Part shown: positions 39,148-47,032 of the stretch, piece after piece
Position numbering within the stretch: position 1 is the stretch's first letter
How the letters are laid out: each line of letters begins with the position of its first letter
From: Halomonas alkaliantarctica
GTDB taxonomy: Bacteria; Pseudomonadota; Gammaproteobacteria; Pseudomonadales; Halomonadaceae
Direction of reading: 5' to 3'
Assembly (NCBI RefSeq): GCF_029854215.1
Contig: NZ_CP122961.1
Location: 3,348,001-3,412,000 of the forward strand
DNA length: 64,000 nucleotides
Position numbers and translations under genes: made by a program
Notes under the pieces: model-generated
Told to the model about the DNA's origin: nothing
Database searches by the model: none
What the model saw: only the letters and a program-made list of their open reading frames with translations

Positions 39148-40539
39148 TCACAGAGGTAAGGATGCCTCGTTAGCGTTATTATTGTTGCTATGACTGTTGG
39201 CTTCCCAGGAGAGCGCAGCCTCCCGGCCGCGACCCTCGTTGACCCTGGCACAAATCAGCATCGCGATAACGAACAGGGCAACACATAATAGAATAGACGC
39301 TTGTAAGCCAACCAGCGTTTGCAGCCCCCCCAGCATAACGATGCCTAACACCCCCGCTAACTTATTAGCCAGCCCCCAGAAGCCAAAGAACTCGGCTGAT
39401 TTCGCCAAGGGTGAAAACAGCCCGACCAGAGCCCGGCTGGCTGATTGGCTTGAACCCAGGCTAAGTCCCGCCAGGCAGCCGACCACCAAAAACACGTACT
39501 GAGCCTGCCACTGCAGGTCAAATCGTCCGTTTACCCACTGCGTCACCTCAGGCGTTGCCCAGATAGCAATAATCGCCAGCACCCATAGCGCCAGTGTCAT
39601 TTGGTAAGTGCGCTTAGCGCCTAGCTGATCCTGAATCCAGCCGAACCCCAGCGCCCCCGCCGCCGCAGTAATTTGGACAATAATAAACATGATATTGCGT
39701 ACGCTCTCATCCCAGCCAATCACTTGAGCGCCATAAATAAAGGCGAAGGCGATAATGATGTAGACACCGGCCATCGAGAACAGCAATGAAATCAAAAACA
39801 CCGTCAGGTCTTTAAAATAACGCAACTCGTGAAAAGTAGTAGTAACGCGATTGAGAGCAATATGCCGATAAGAGACGCCGCGTGGCTGGGGGGTGCCCCG
39901 CTCTTTTAGCCATAAAAACGTAGGAATAGCGGTAATCAGAAAAAAGCCCGCCGCAAAGGGTCCCACCCAGCGTATGCGTTCAAAGTTGTCAGCGCTGGCC
40001 TCGCCTAGCACCACCAGGGTGAAGCCTGCCGCAAACAGCCCGCCGATGTAGCCGAGCGCCCACCCAAAGCCGGAAATTTTGCCCAGGGATTGCGGCGGCC
40101 CAAGCTCGGGTAAAAAGGAGGCGATAAATGACTCACCCATGGAGTAGGCATAGTTAGACAGCACGATCAATAACAAACCGACAACGACGTAGCCCGGTTC
40201 AACGAAGTAGAGCATGCCCGTAGTGACCACTGTGGCGAGATAGCTAATCAGCAAAAAGCGTTTTTTTTCCGCCCGGTAATCCATCACGGCACCGCACAAC
40301 GGCCCCGTAATCACCACCAATAAATAACTAATCGCCAGGGCCAAGCTCCATAGAAAGTTGGCCAGCCGGAAGTTATCGCCGCGATCCCCAACAATGACGG
40401 TGGTAAAAAGCTCGCCAAATACCACGGTAATAATCAAAAGCGTGTAGGCCTGGTTGGCAAAATCAAACATCGCCCAGCCAAAAATTTCGCGTCGCGATGC
40501 GTAGCCATCCGTCACCTTAGCAGTATTAGCAGGCAGCAT
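39148..40539 (-). CDS. MFS permease of the Atg22/UMF1 family
   Basis: The 463-residue membrane protein has about 12 hydrophobic spans and the family-specific opening REIFGWAMFDFANQAYTLLIITVVF. It also has GPLCGAVMDYRAEKKRFLLISY at the loop 2/3 region and GESFIASFLPELGPPQSLGKISGFGWALGYIGG. SASRALVGLFSPLAKSAEFFGFWGLANK marks the second half. Related yeast Atg22 exports amino acids, but the substrate of the bacterial family is generally not known. The outer ATG at 40539 has AGAG eight bases upstream. Downstream genes on the strand include the retropepsin-like protease. Confidence 0.87.
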   Translation of the reverse strand: MLPANTAKVTDGYASRREIFGWAMFDFANQAYTLLIITVVFGELFTTVIVGDRGDNFRLANFLWSLALAISYLLVVITGPLCGAVMDYRAEKKRFLLISYLATVVTTGMLYFVEPGYVVVGLLLIVLSNYAYSMGESFIASFLPELGPPQSLGKISGFGWALGYIGGLFAAGFTLVVLGEASADNFERIRWVGPFAAGFFLITAIPTFLWLKERGTPQPRGVSYRHIALNRVTTTFHELRYFKDLTVFLISLLFSMAGVYIIIAFAFIYGAQVIGWDESVRNIMFIIVQITAAAGALGFGWIQDQLGAKRTYQMTLALWVLAIIAIWATPEVTQWVNGRFDLQWQAQYVFLVVGCLAGLSLGSSQSASRALVGLFSPLAKSAEFFGFWGLANKLAGVLGIVMLGGLQTLVGLQASILLCVALFVIAMLICARVNEGRGREAALSWEANSHSNNNNANEASLPL

Positions 40540-40681
40540 TAGTTTTCTCTCACAGGGGGAGCCGTAAGGCTAGCAGATGGAACCGCCTAGGCGCCACGGC
40601 TTGCGTTTGCACATTAGAAGTGACAGCCGACCAGCGTTGCTCTAAGTTTGATTGATTGATAGGCAATACGGATTGACTACA

Positions 40682-41464
40682 ATGGGATTAGTCCTGCCCT
40701 CTCCACGGCAATTATACCAACCACTGTTAAACAGTTGGGCGGCCGTGCTATGCCTGTGGCTGGCAGTCGTCTCAAGCGTGCAGGCGGATGAAGCCAGCGG
40801 TTTATCACCACTCACCTTTATTACTGAAGAGTATCCACCCTACAACTATATTGATAATCAGCGATTAAGCGGAGTATCAATTGATTTGTTGGAGGCTATT
40901 TTTGCGGAGACAAAAACACCGCTAAGCCGTCACGACGTCCGCTCCTACCCTTGGGTTCGCGGCTATGAGCTGGCACTAAGCCAACCTAATACGGTGCTGT
41001 TTTCCACCACTCGCACATCAGCAAGGGAGACTAACTTTCACTGGGTGGGGCCGATTGCTCAAGACCGGGTAGTGCTGCTTGCCCACCGTGACGCACCGAT
41101 CATGATTGACTCTTTGTCACAGGCGATTTATCGCGGCCTGACCGTGGCGGTCATTCGGGAAGACATTGGCGCCCAAGCGCTGTTGGAGGCTGGCTACCCA
41201 GAGTCCTTGATCGTACCCGCTATGGATAACCGCAGCGCTCTCAATATGCTCACCCGCGGGCGAGTTGATCTCTGGGCTTACAGCCAGGACGTGGCCGGCT
41301 GGATAGCGGAATCCGAAGGCTACCCAAAAGATAATTTAATTCCGATACACACCCTCAGCGAATCTTCGCTATACTTTGCCATCAACAAAAACACGGACCC
41401 ACGTCTGGTAACGTTGATGCAGCAGGCATTAGAAAGGGTGCAAGCGGGACGAGTCGAGAGGTAG
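40682..41464 (+). CDS. Periplasmic solute-binding protein (SBP_bac_3 type), first of pair
   Basis: The 260-residue product has a signal peptide (WAAVLCLWLAVVSSVQA, cleavage expected before DEASG). A type-3 solute-binding fold follows: LTFITEEYPPYNYIDNQRLSGVSIDLLEAIF, SYPWVRGYELALSQPNTVLFSTTRT, FHWVGPIAQDRVVLL. The EEYPPYNY and STTRT blocks are shared with the next gene. No ABC permease or ATPase lies nearby, so uptake is not its likely job. Because the operon ends with a diguanylate cyclase, a sensing role is inferred. The ATG at 40682 has a weak ribosome-binding site; a TTG at 40652 gives 10 more residues. It begins 142 bases from the divergent MFS gene. Confidence 0.85.
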   Translation: MGLVLPSPRQLYQPLLNSWAAVLCLWLAVVSSVQADEASGLSPLTFITEEYPPYNYIDNQRLSGVSIDLLEAIFAETKTPLSRHDVRSYPWVRGYELALSQPNTVLFSTTRTSARETNFHWVGPIAQDRVVLLAHRDAPIMIDSLSQAIYRGLTVAVIREDIGAQALLEAGYPESLIVPAMDNRSALNMLTRGRVDLWAYSQDVAGWIAESEGYPKDNLIPIHTLSESSLYFAINKNTDPRLVTLMQQALERVQAGRVER

Positions 41465-41470
41465 TTGACG

Positions 41471-42196
41471 ATGACTAGCGGCTTAACTCGCCGATGGCGG
41501 TACCGTATGGGCGTCGCTCTGATCACCACTATCGGCAGTTGCAGTCTGTCACTTCATGCGATGCCGTTGACGATCAATACCGAAGAGTACCCACCGTTCA
41601 ACTACTCGGACGACCAAGGACAAATAATCGGTAGTGCGACGCTACTACTACGTGATGCACTACGCCAAGCGGGCATTGAGGCTTATTTTCGGCTACTGCC
41701 TTGGGCGCGCGCTTACACCGAAGCACGCTTAAAAGAGAACCACTGCGTCTACTCCACCACCCGCACCCATGAGCGTGAAGCGCTATTTCACTGGGTGGGA
41801 CCACTGGTCGTCAATGAGTGGGCTGCGTTTAGTTTAGCCGAGCGCGGGCTCAGTATTGACTCACTTTCAGGTCTTGACGCTTGGCGAGTGGGTAGTTTTC
41901 GGGAAGATGCCGTAGGCGCTTACGTTGCCTCTCGCGGCACTGATGTTCTACTGGCTCCCACGGAGCGAGAAAATATTGCGCGTTTAGAGGCGGGCCTGCT
42001 TGATGTCATTGTGACAGGCAAAGCAACCGGTGAATTTATGGCACAAGAACATGACATCGCTTTAGCGCATTTGTTTACTTTTTACCTTGCGCCGCTTTAT
42101 CTCGCCTGCCACCCAAGCGTTTCTGAAGCACTGCTGGCGCGATTGCAAACGCAACTAGATGCCCTACATCAGGAAATGCAGGAGGGCAGCCAGTGA
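41471..42196 (+). CDS. Periplasmic solute-binding protein (SBP_bac_3 type), second of pair
   Basis: The 241-residue product has a signal peptide (RYRMGVALITTIGSCSLSLHA). The type-3 fold has LTINTEEYPPFNYSDDQGQIIGSATLLLRDAL, LLPWARAYTEARLKENHCVYSTTRTHEREALFHWVGP and LEAGLLDVIVTGKATGEF. It is a diverged paralogue of the preceding protein (EEYPPxNY, STTRT, HWVGP in the same order). The start is the ATG at 41471, with GAGAGG nine bases upstream. It starts 6 bases after the first gene and ends in a 4-nt overlap with the diguanylate cyclase. A co-translated signalling cassette is inferred. Confidence 0.85.
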   Translation: MTSGLTRRWRYRMGVALITTIGSCSLSLHAMPLTINTEEYPPFNYSDDQGQIIGSATLLLRDALRQAGIEAYFRLLPWARAYTEARLKENHCVYSTTRTHEREALFHWVGPLVVNEWAAFSLAERGLSIDSLSGLDAWRVGSFREDAVGAYVASRGTDVLLAPTERENIARLEAGLLDVIVTGKATGEFMAQEHDIALAHLFTFYLAPLYLACHPSVSEALLARLQTQLDALHQEMQEGSQ

Positions 42197-43485
42197 AGAG
42201 CCCCCGCCCCCGGTTTCCTCTCTCGGCCCCAGGCAAAGCACCTAAAAAAGGCAGTCTGACCACTAAGCAAGCGCTGCTCACACTGCTGTTCGCCATGCTG
42301 ATTAGTGGTGTAGCAGGCAGTATTGAGCTTCTCAGCCATGCCACCAACATGCGCCAGGAAACCGAGCAACGCATTACTCAACAGTTGGCGGTTGTTAATG
42401 GCGCAGCAGCAGAAGCCGCTTTCCAGCTTAATCCCGACCTCGCCCATCAAATAGCCTATGGGCTATTTAGTGATAATGAGGTTGCCTGGGTATCTATTCG
42501 TGACGATTTTGGCCGTTCACTGGCTGAATTTGATAGCCCGGAACGGGCTGACTCGACCTGGCTCAGCCAGTATTTGTTTGGCGATATACTGCACCACCAA
42601 ACCGCCCTCGCCTATTACATAGGCAGCGATATGCCGGAAGCGATCGTCGGCGAAATTGAACTAACGCTGGCAGAAGGATATTTAACCCAGCAGTTTCTAG
42701 CGCGTATTTATACGGTGGTAGGGGTAAGTATTTTAGAGGCGTTTATTTTAAGCATGCTGGTGGTGGCTTTTTTTCATCTGTTTATTACCCGCCCACTGCT
42801 TAAAGTCCACGCTGCCATTACTCAGACAGACCCAAATCGCCCCGGCCAGTGGCCCAAGCCAGCGTTGCGCGGCCACCAGCATGATGAGCTGGGCCATCTG
42901 GTGGATAGTCTGGACCACCTATTAAAAGCGTTCCAACAAGGGTTGGAGCAGCGTGACCAGCTCCATCATCTCTCCAATATAGATGGCTTAACGGGCGTGG
43001 CTAACCGCCGCCAATTTGATGAATTTTATCAGCACCAATGGCGCTTGGCGCAGCAAATGCAGCAGCCGCTATCGGTGATTTTCATCGATATCGATAACTT
43101 CAAAGAGTTTAACGATCACTATGGTCATACCATGGGTGACGATACGCTGCGTGCCGTGGCTAAAGCGCTCAATCAGTGTATTGATCCCGCCAGGGATTTA
43201 TTCGCCCGCTACGGCGGCGAAGAGTTTGTTTGTGTACTGCCGGGCCAAGATCATGACGACGCGATCAATATTGCCAACTGCTTGCGCGAAGCCGTGCTGT
43301 CTTTGGCCATTCCTCACGCATTTTCAAGCACCCACTCAGACCTCACCGTTAGCATGGGTGTTGCCAGCATGTCGCCCGGTTTTTTCATTAGCGCCGAAGC
43401 GCTGATTGAGCACGCAGACCAACACCTTTACCACGCCAAACGACTGGGCCGAAACCGGGTAGAGACACGTAAACGCCCGGCATAA
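42193..43485 (+). CDS. Membrane diguanylate cyclase (HAMP-GGDEF)
   Basis: The 430-residue protein should make c-di-GMP from two GTP. The first membrane span is at about residues 26-45. A periplasmic domain of about 130 residues follows, then a second span (about 173-198) and a HAMP region. A full GGDEF domain then covers residues 255-428: DGLTGVANRRQFDEF, FIDIDNFKEFNDHYGH, and the active-site loop RYGGEEF (GGEEF at 341-345). The RxxD product-inhibition site is degenerate (PARD at 332-335), so feedback inhibition is not expected. The start is GTG with AGGAGGG upstream, and it overlaps the second binding-protein gene by 4 nt. A periplasmic partner for the two binding proteins is inferred. Confidence 0.9.
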   Translation: MKSPRPRFPLSAPGKAPKKGSLTTKQALLTLLFAMLISGVAGSIELLSHATNMRQETEQRITQQLAVVNGAAAEAAFQLNPDLAHQIAYGLFSDNEVAWVSIRDDFGRSLAEFDSPERADSTWLSQYLFGDILHHQTALAYYIGSDMPEAIVGEIELTLAEGYLTQQFLARIYTVVGVSILEAFILSMLVVAFFHLFITRPLLKVHAAITQTDPNRPGQWPKPALRGHQHDELGHLVDSLDHLLKAFQQGLEQRDQLHHLSNIDGLTGVANRRQFDEFYQHQWRLAQQMQQPLSVIFIDIDNFKEFNDHYGHTMGDDTLRAVAKALNQCIDPARDLFARYGGEEFVCVLPGQDHDDAINIANCLREAVLSLAIPHAFSSTHSDLTVSMGVASMSPGFFISAEALIEHADQHLYHAKRLGRNRVETRKRPA

Positions 43486-43524
43486 AGCCAGGCGTTAAGC
43501 GCAAACATACGGAGAGCAGCTGCT

Positions 43525-43680
43525 TTAGAGCAACCAGTGAGCGGCCACAGCGGCCAGACCAATGATCATCGCCGTTAGCACTGCCACTGTGACCACCCGA
43601 TCAAGCCAGCGATCGAAAGCAACCCCCTTGAGCCCCTTAGGCTGCCTTCGCGTCGCTCCATGGCGCTCTTGCCGCACCAT
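43525..43680 (-). CDS. Possible 51-residue single-span membrane protein
   Basis: This open frame reads MVRQERHGATRRQPKG, a strongly basic N-terminus, then WLDRVVTVAVLTAMIIGLAA, a plausible membrane span. The orientation would be inside-out with a basic cytoplasmic tail. It lies just downstream of the BCCT carrier on the same strand, with 89 bases between. The ribosome-binding site is weak; an ATG two codons further out (43686) is an alternative. I do not recognise a family, and the frame could be chance. If real, it may be a small accessory subunit of the carrier, which is a guess from position. Confidence 0.42.
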   Translation of the reverse strand: MVRQERHGATRRQPKGLKGVAFDRWLDRVVTVAVLTAMIIGLAAVAAHWLL

Positions 43681-43769
43681 TAGCATATTCGCTTCATGTG
43701 TTACTGCTCCCGAGTCACCTTACCCCGTAACAAAGGCTTGGTACTTTTTATTAATGCTGATGGCTGATG

Positions 43770-45395
43770 CTAACTATTAATGCGCCGGTTGACCACACTC
43801 GGTGCACGGCGCAAGCGCTCTTCCTCACCTAGCAACTCTGCTTCAAAGGCATCGGCGCCCACAGGCGTTTCGCCATGGCGACGATAAAGCTGGGTAAGCA
43901 TGGCTTTGCGGTCCGCACGTAGTTCCTGGACTAATACAAACACCATCATATACAGGATAAAGGTGAACGGCAGTGCCGAAAGTACCGACGCCGACTGCAG
44001 TCCTGTTAAACCACCCGAGGCAATTAGCGTCAGGCAGATAGCGGCGATCAGCACACCCCAAATGACACGTTTGTAAAGCGGTGGGTTGATCGAACCATTA
44101 TCGGTCATTTGCGCCACGATATACGAAGCTGAGTCAGCCGACGTAACCAGAAAAATAAAGATCAGCATCATTGCGACAACCGACAGCACGCCCGTATAGG
44201 GCATCAGCTCAAACATCTCAAACAGCGCGACCGTTATATTATCCTGGGTCGCGGCTGCAAGGCCGACGTCACTGCCATTCAACTCCATATGCAGCGCCGC
44301 GCCACCGAATACGCCGATCCATAAACAGGCTAACAGCGGCGGTACAAACAGCACCCCAAACACATACTCTTTGATGGTGCGGCCACGGGATACACGCGCG
44401 ATAAAGGTACCGACAAACGGTGACCAGGCTATCACCCAAGCCCAGTAGAAAATCGTCCAACTGCTCGCCCACTCATTATCACTATAAGGGGAAATGCGTA
44501 GGCTCATACCGATAAAGTTCTGCAGATAGTCACCAATGCCTACCGTGATGGTTTCTAATATTGCCACAGTCGGACCAGTGAACAGCACATACAGCATCAA
44601 CCCGATACATAAAATCATATTGAGATTAGAAAGACGCTTAATGCCTTTATCCAAGCCCGACCAAGTCGATGCCATATAAGCGCAGAACATAACGAAGAGA
44701 ATCACAAACTGCCACAAACCGTTTTCAGGCAGGCCAAACACGGCGTTTAAACCGCCGTTCATTTGCAGCACGCCCAGCCCAAGCGAAGTAGCGACACCCA
44801 TTACGGTGGCAACCACCGCAAAGACATCCAGCCAGGATGCATAGGGACGAATTTTAGGATTCTTAGCCGTTATCGAGGACAGTACGGAAGAAACCAAGCC
44901 GGCCTGCCCTTTGCGAAACTGAAAATAGGCAATGATCAAACCGACGATTGAGAAGGCCGCCCACTGGTGAATACCCCAGTTAAAGTAGCTGTATTGAATA
45001 GCGTAGCGGGCTGCCGTTTCGGTTTCAGCGGTTCTGTCTCCATAGGGCGGCTCGATGAAGTGAAACATGGGTTCCGCCATGCCATAGAAGACCAACCCGA
45101 CACCAAAGCCTGCGGCCAGCAGCATGCTGATCCACGAAAAAAACGTATAGTTGGGGCGACTGTCCTGGGGGCCCAAGCGTACCTTGCCGTACTTGCTCAG
45201 CGCGAGACCGAACAGAAAAATCACAAAACCAAAAACCGAAAATAGATAAAACCATCCGAATAGCCCGGTAACAGTGGTCAGCGCCCCCTCTGCAGCGTTG
45301 GCAAATCCTTCAGGAAAGGATGCTCCAACAACTACCAAGCCAAAAATAATCACCACCGATGCGATGAATACCGACTTGCCTCCATGATTAGCCAT
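43770..45395 (-). CDS. BCCT-family osmolyte transporter (betaine/choline/carnitine type)
   Basis: The 541-residue inner-membrane carrier has about 12 spans and the family features. These include GFGVGLVFYGMAEPMFHF and WTIFYWAWVIAWSPFVGTFIARVSRGRTIKEYV, which carries the aromatic residues of the substrate box. FLVTSADSASYIVAQMTDNG is also present. The C-terminus extends about 60 residues past the last span but lacks the long osmosensory tail of the BetP/BetT-L type. In halophilic bacteria such carriers import glycine betaine, ectoine or choline; the exact substrate cannot be told here. AGGA lies seven bases before the ATG. An inverted repeat lies in the 5' region. Confidence 0.9.
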   Translation of the reverse strand: MANHGGKSVFIASVVIIFGLVVVGASFPEGFANAAEGALTTVTGLFGWFYLFSVFGFVIFLFGLALSKYGKVRLGPQDSRPNYTFFSWISMLLAAGFGVGLVFYGMAEPMFHFIEPPYGDRTAETETAARYAIQYSYFNWGIHQWAAFSIVGLIIAYFQFRKGQAGLVSSVLSSITAKNPKIRPYASWLDVFAVVATVMGVATSLGLGVLQMNGGLNAVFGLPENGLWQFVILFVMFCAYMASTWSGLDKGIKRLSNLNMILCIGLMLYVLFTGPTVAILETITVGIGDYLQNFIGMSLRISPYSDNEWASSWTIFYWAWVIAWSPFVGTFIARVSRGRTIKEYVFGVLFVPPLLACLWIGVFGGAALHMELNGSDVGLAAATQDNITVALFEMFELMPYTGVLSVVAMMLIFIFLVTSADSASYIVAQMTDNGSINPPLYKRVIWGVLIAAICLTLIASGGLTGLQSASVLSALPFTFILYMMVFVLVQELRADRKAMLTQLYRRHGETPVGADAFEAELLGEEERLRRAPSVVNRRINS

Positions 45396-45420
45396 ATAAA
45401 CGTCCTGTTAGATGAGCTCT

Positions 45421-45479
45421 GTTTAGTTAAGCACAGCGTATTGAACGTATGCTTGTACAACTAAACTTGTCGTGTACAG
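45421..45479. promoter_or_regulatory. Dyads upstream of the BCCT gene
   Basis: GTTTAGTT (45421-45428) and AACTAAAC (45459-45466) form inverted arms 30 bases apart. TGTACA occurs twice, at 45454 and 45474, spaced 20 bp, the first within TTGTACAA. These lie 26-84 bases before the carrier ATG on the minus strand. They suggest a regulator or looping site, perhaps for osmotic control, which is inference. Confidence 0.4.
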
Positions 45480-45652
45480 CTTAATGGTAACAGTTGAAAA
45501 ACCTAAGCGCATGTAAGTAGAAACTGTTAGCAGGAACTGTACTTAAGAACTCTTGCTTGGAGAATAACGACACTCCTGCCCGTTACCGCCAAGCAGTGAA
45601 CTTGCTAGAGCAACTGTGTTCCAATAGATGCGAATAACCGATGGAGGCTCTC

Positions 45653-46012
45653 ATGCCACAGATGAATCGCGATCAACGCAACGCTGCATGGCAAGCGGCT
45701 AACCAATGGCGCGCCCGTGCTGCGCAAACCCAACCCACTGGTCTGGCGGGCAGCCTGAAACTGCTGTTCACATGGCTGGCGTTTGGCGCGTTAATGATAG
45801 TCGGCGTGGTACTCGGCCTGTTTTTCTTACTCATTGGCTGGGCAATGATGCCGTTTATGCGCCATAAAATGAAAAAGCGTATGGAACAGATGCGTGCCCA
45901 GCAGGCGCAGGATATCGGCGGCGGCTATGCTCACGGGCATGCTTCTGCGCACAACCGTCCAGGTCACCAGGACGCGTTAGAAGGTAGCTATGAAGTTAAA
46001 GATGATCGATGA
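45653..46012 (+). CDS. Small membrane protein of unknown function
   Basis: The 119-residue protein starts MPQMNRDQRNAAWQAANQWRARAAQTQ, a polar basic stretch. One long hydrophobic region at about residues 34-70 (LKLLFTWLAFGALMIVGVVLGLFFLLIGWAMMPF) may form two close spans. It ends in a basic Met/Gln-rich helix (RHKMKKRMEQMRAQQAQ) and a His/Gly-rich tail (GGGYAHGHASAHNRPGH). The His-rich tail might bind metal, but there is no direct evidence. The ATG at 45653 has GGAGG five bases upstream. I do not recognise a named family. It is divergent from the BCCT gene and followed by a weak hairpin. Confidence 0.75.
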   Translation: MPQMNRDQRNAAWQAANQWRARAAQTQPTGLAGSLKLLFTWLAFGALMIVGVVLGLFFLLIGWAMMPFMRHKMKKRMEQMRAQQAQDIGGGYAHGHASAHNRPGHQDALEGSYEVKDDR

Positions 46013-46085
46013 AGTGAAAGGTGATCGTTAACCAGTTAGTCACCTTTTCGCGCCATACAGTGCTGGGTACTTTATTACAGTGGCA

Positions 46086-46979
46086 TTACAGTGGCGCGTA
46101 AACCCAGGTAAATGCCGCGGCCAAGATGAGTGGCATAACGACTAAGCTACCCAGGTTCCCAATCAGCACCAGCGATGCCACTTTTTGTGGTGCTAGCTTG
46201 TACTGCTCGGCGACTAAATAATTCAACACAGCGGGTGGCAGCGCCGCAAATACCAGCAGCACCGCCGCCTGCAGCGCGTTAAGTGGCAACAGCCACATCA
46301 ACGGCAACGCAATCACCAATCCGGAAAGCGGACAAAGCACCGCGCCCAGTATACCCGTACGCCAATCGCTAAAGTCGATCTCCAAGAGGCGCACCCCTAA
46401 CGCAAACAGCATTAGTGGGATACACACCCCGCCCAGCATATGCATCGCTTCCAGCAGCCAGCTTGGCAACGGTAGCCCACTGATATTCACCGCTAAGCCC
46501 GTCAGACTCGCCACCACAATCGGCATGCGCAGCATTCGCCATAGCGAAGTGCGCGGATTAAGCATGTAAAGCCCCACCGAAAAGTGCAGCAGCATTTCAA
46601 CGATAAAAACCACTACCGCCGCGGGAAGTGCCTCCGCACCAAATGCCAACACCAGCAGCGGCACGCCCATATTGCCCGCGTTGTTGAACATCATCGGGGG
46701 TAGGAAAATTTTACTATCCAGCTTTAGCCATTTAGCCAGCGGCCACAGCACAACCCCCGACCCCAGCACCACCGCTACCGCCGCTGTAGCAAGCCAGGCG
46801 TATTCGGCTAACGGGGCTTGTCGGTCAGCCAGCACGGCAAATACCAGTAGTGGAACGAACAGCTCCATATTGAGCGTGTTGAGACTACGAATATCCGGCG
46901 TACGATAGCGCCCATAGACGGCGCCACTGCCAGCGATTAAAAACACCGGTAGTAGCGTGGCCAGAATATGTCCGATCAT
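46086..46979 (-). CDS. AEC (auxin efflux carrier) family permease
   Basis: The 297-residue protein has ten hydrophobic segments in two repeats, with the family-typical LNTLNMELFVPLLVFAVLAD, MMFNNAGNMGVPLLVLAFG (the NAGNxG-type motif of span 4) and PPAVLNYLVAEQYKLAPQKVASLVLIGNLGSLV in the second half. AEC permeases transport organic acids such as malate or malonate, or other small anions; no substrate can be chosen. It is the last gene in a minus-strand run after glnE, with 53 bases between them. No specific regulator is adjacent. Confidence 0.87.
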   Translation of the reverse strand: MIGHILATLLPVFLIAGSGAVYGRYRTPDIRSLNTLNMELFVPLLVFAVLADRQAPLAEYAWLATAAVAVVLGSGVVLWPLAKWLKLDSKIFLPPMMFNNAGNMGVPLLVLAFGAEALPAAVVVFIVEMLLHFSVGLYMLNPRTSLWRMLRMPIVVASLTGLAVNISGLPLPSWLLEAMHMLGGVCIPLMLFALGVRLLEIDFSDWRTGILGAVLCPLSGLVIALPLMWLLPLNALQAAVLLVFAALPPAVLNYLVAEQYKLAPQKVASLVLIGNLGSLVVMPLILAAAFTWVYAPL

Positions 46980-47032
46980 ACGGGCCGTCCCGCCTTGCTC
47001 CCTGGCATCAAGGTTTCTTCCTGTTTATGTGA

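Noticed and set aside
46017..46048. Hairpin AAAGGTGA...TCACCTTTT after the 119-residue membrane protein gene
   Set aside because: The loop is long (15 bases) and the stem only 8 bp; possible weak terminator, not listed.
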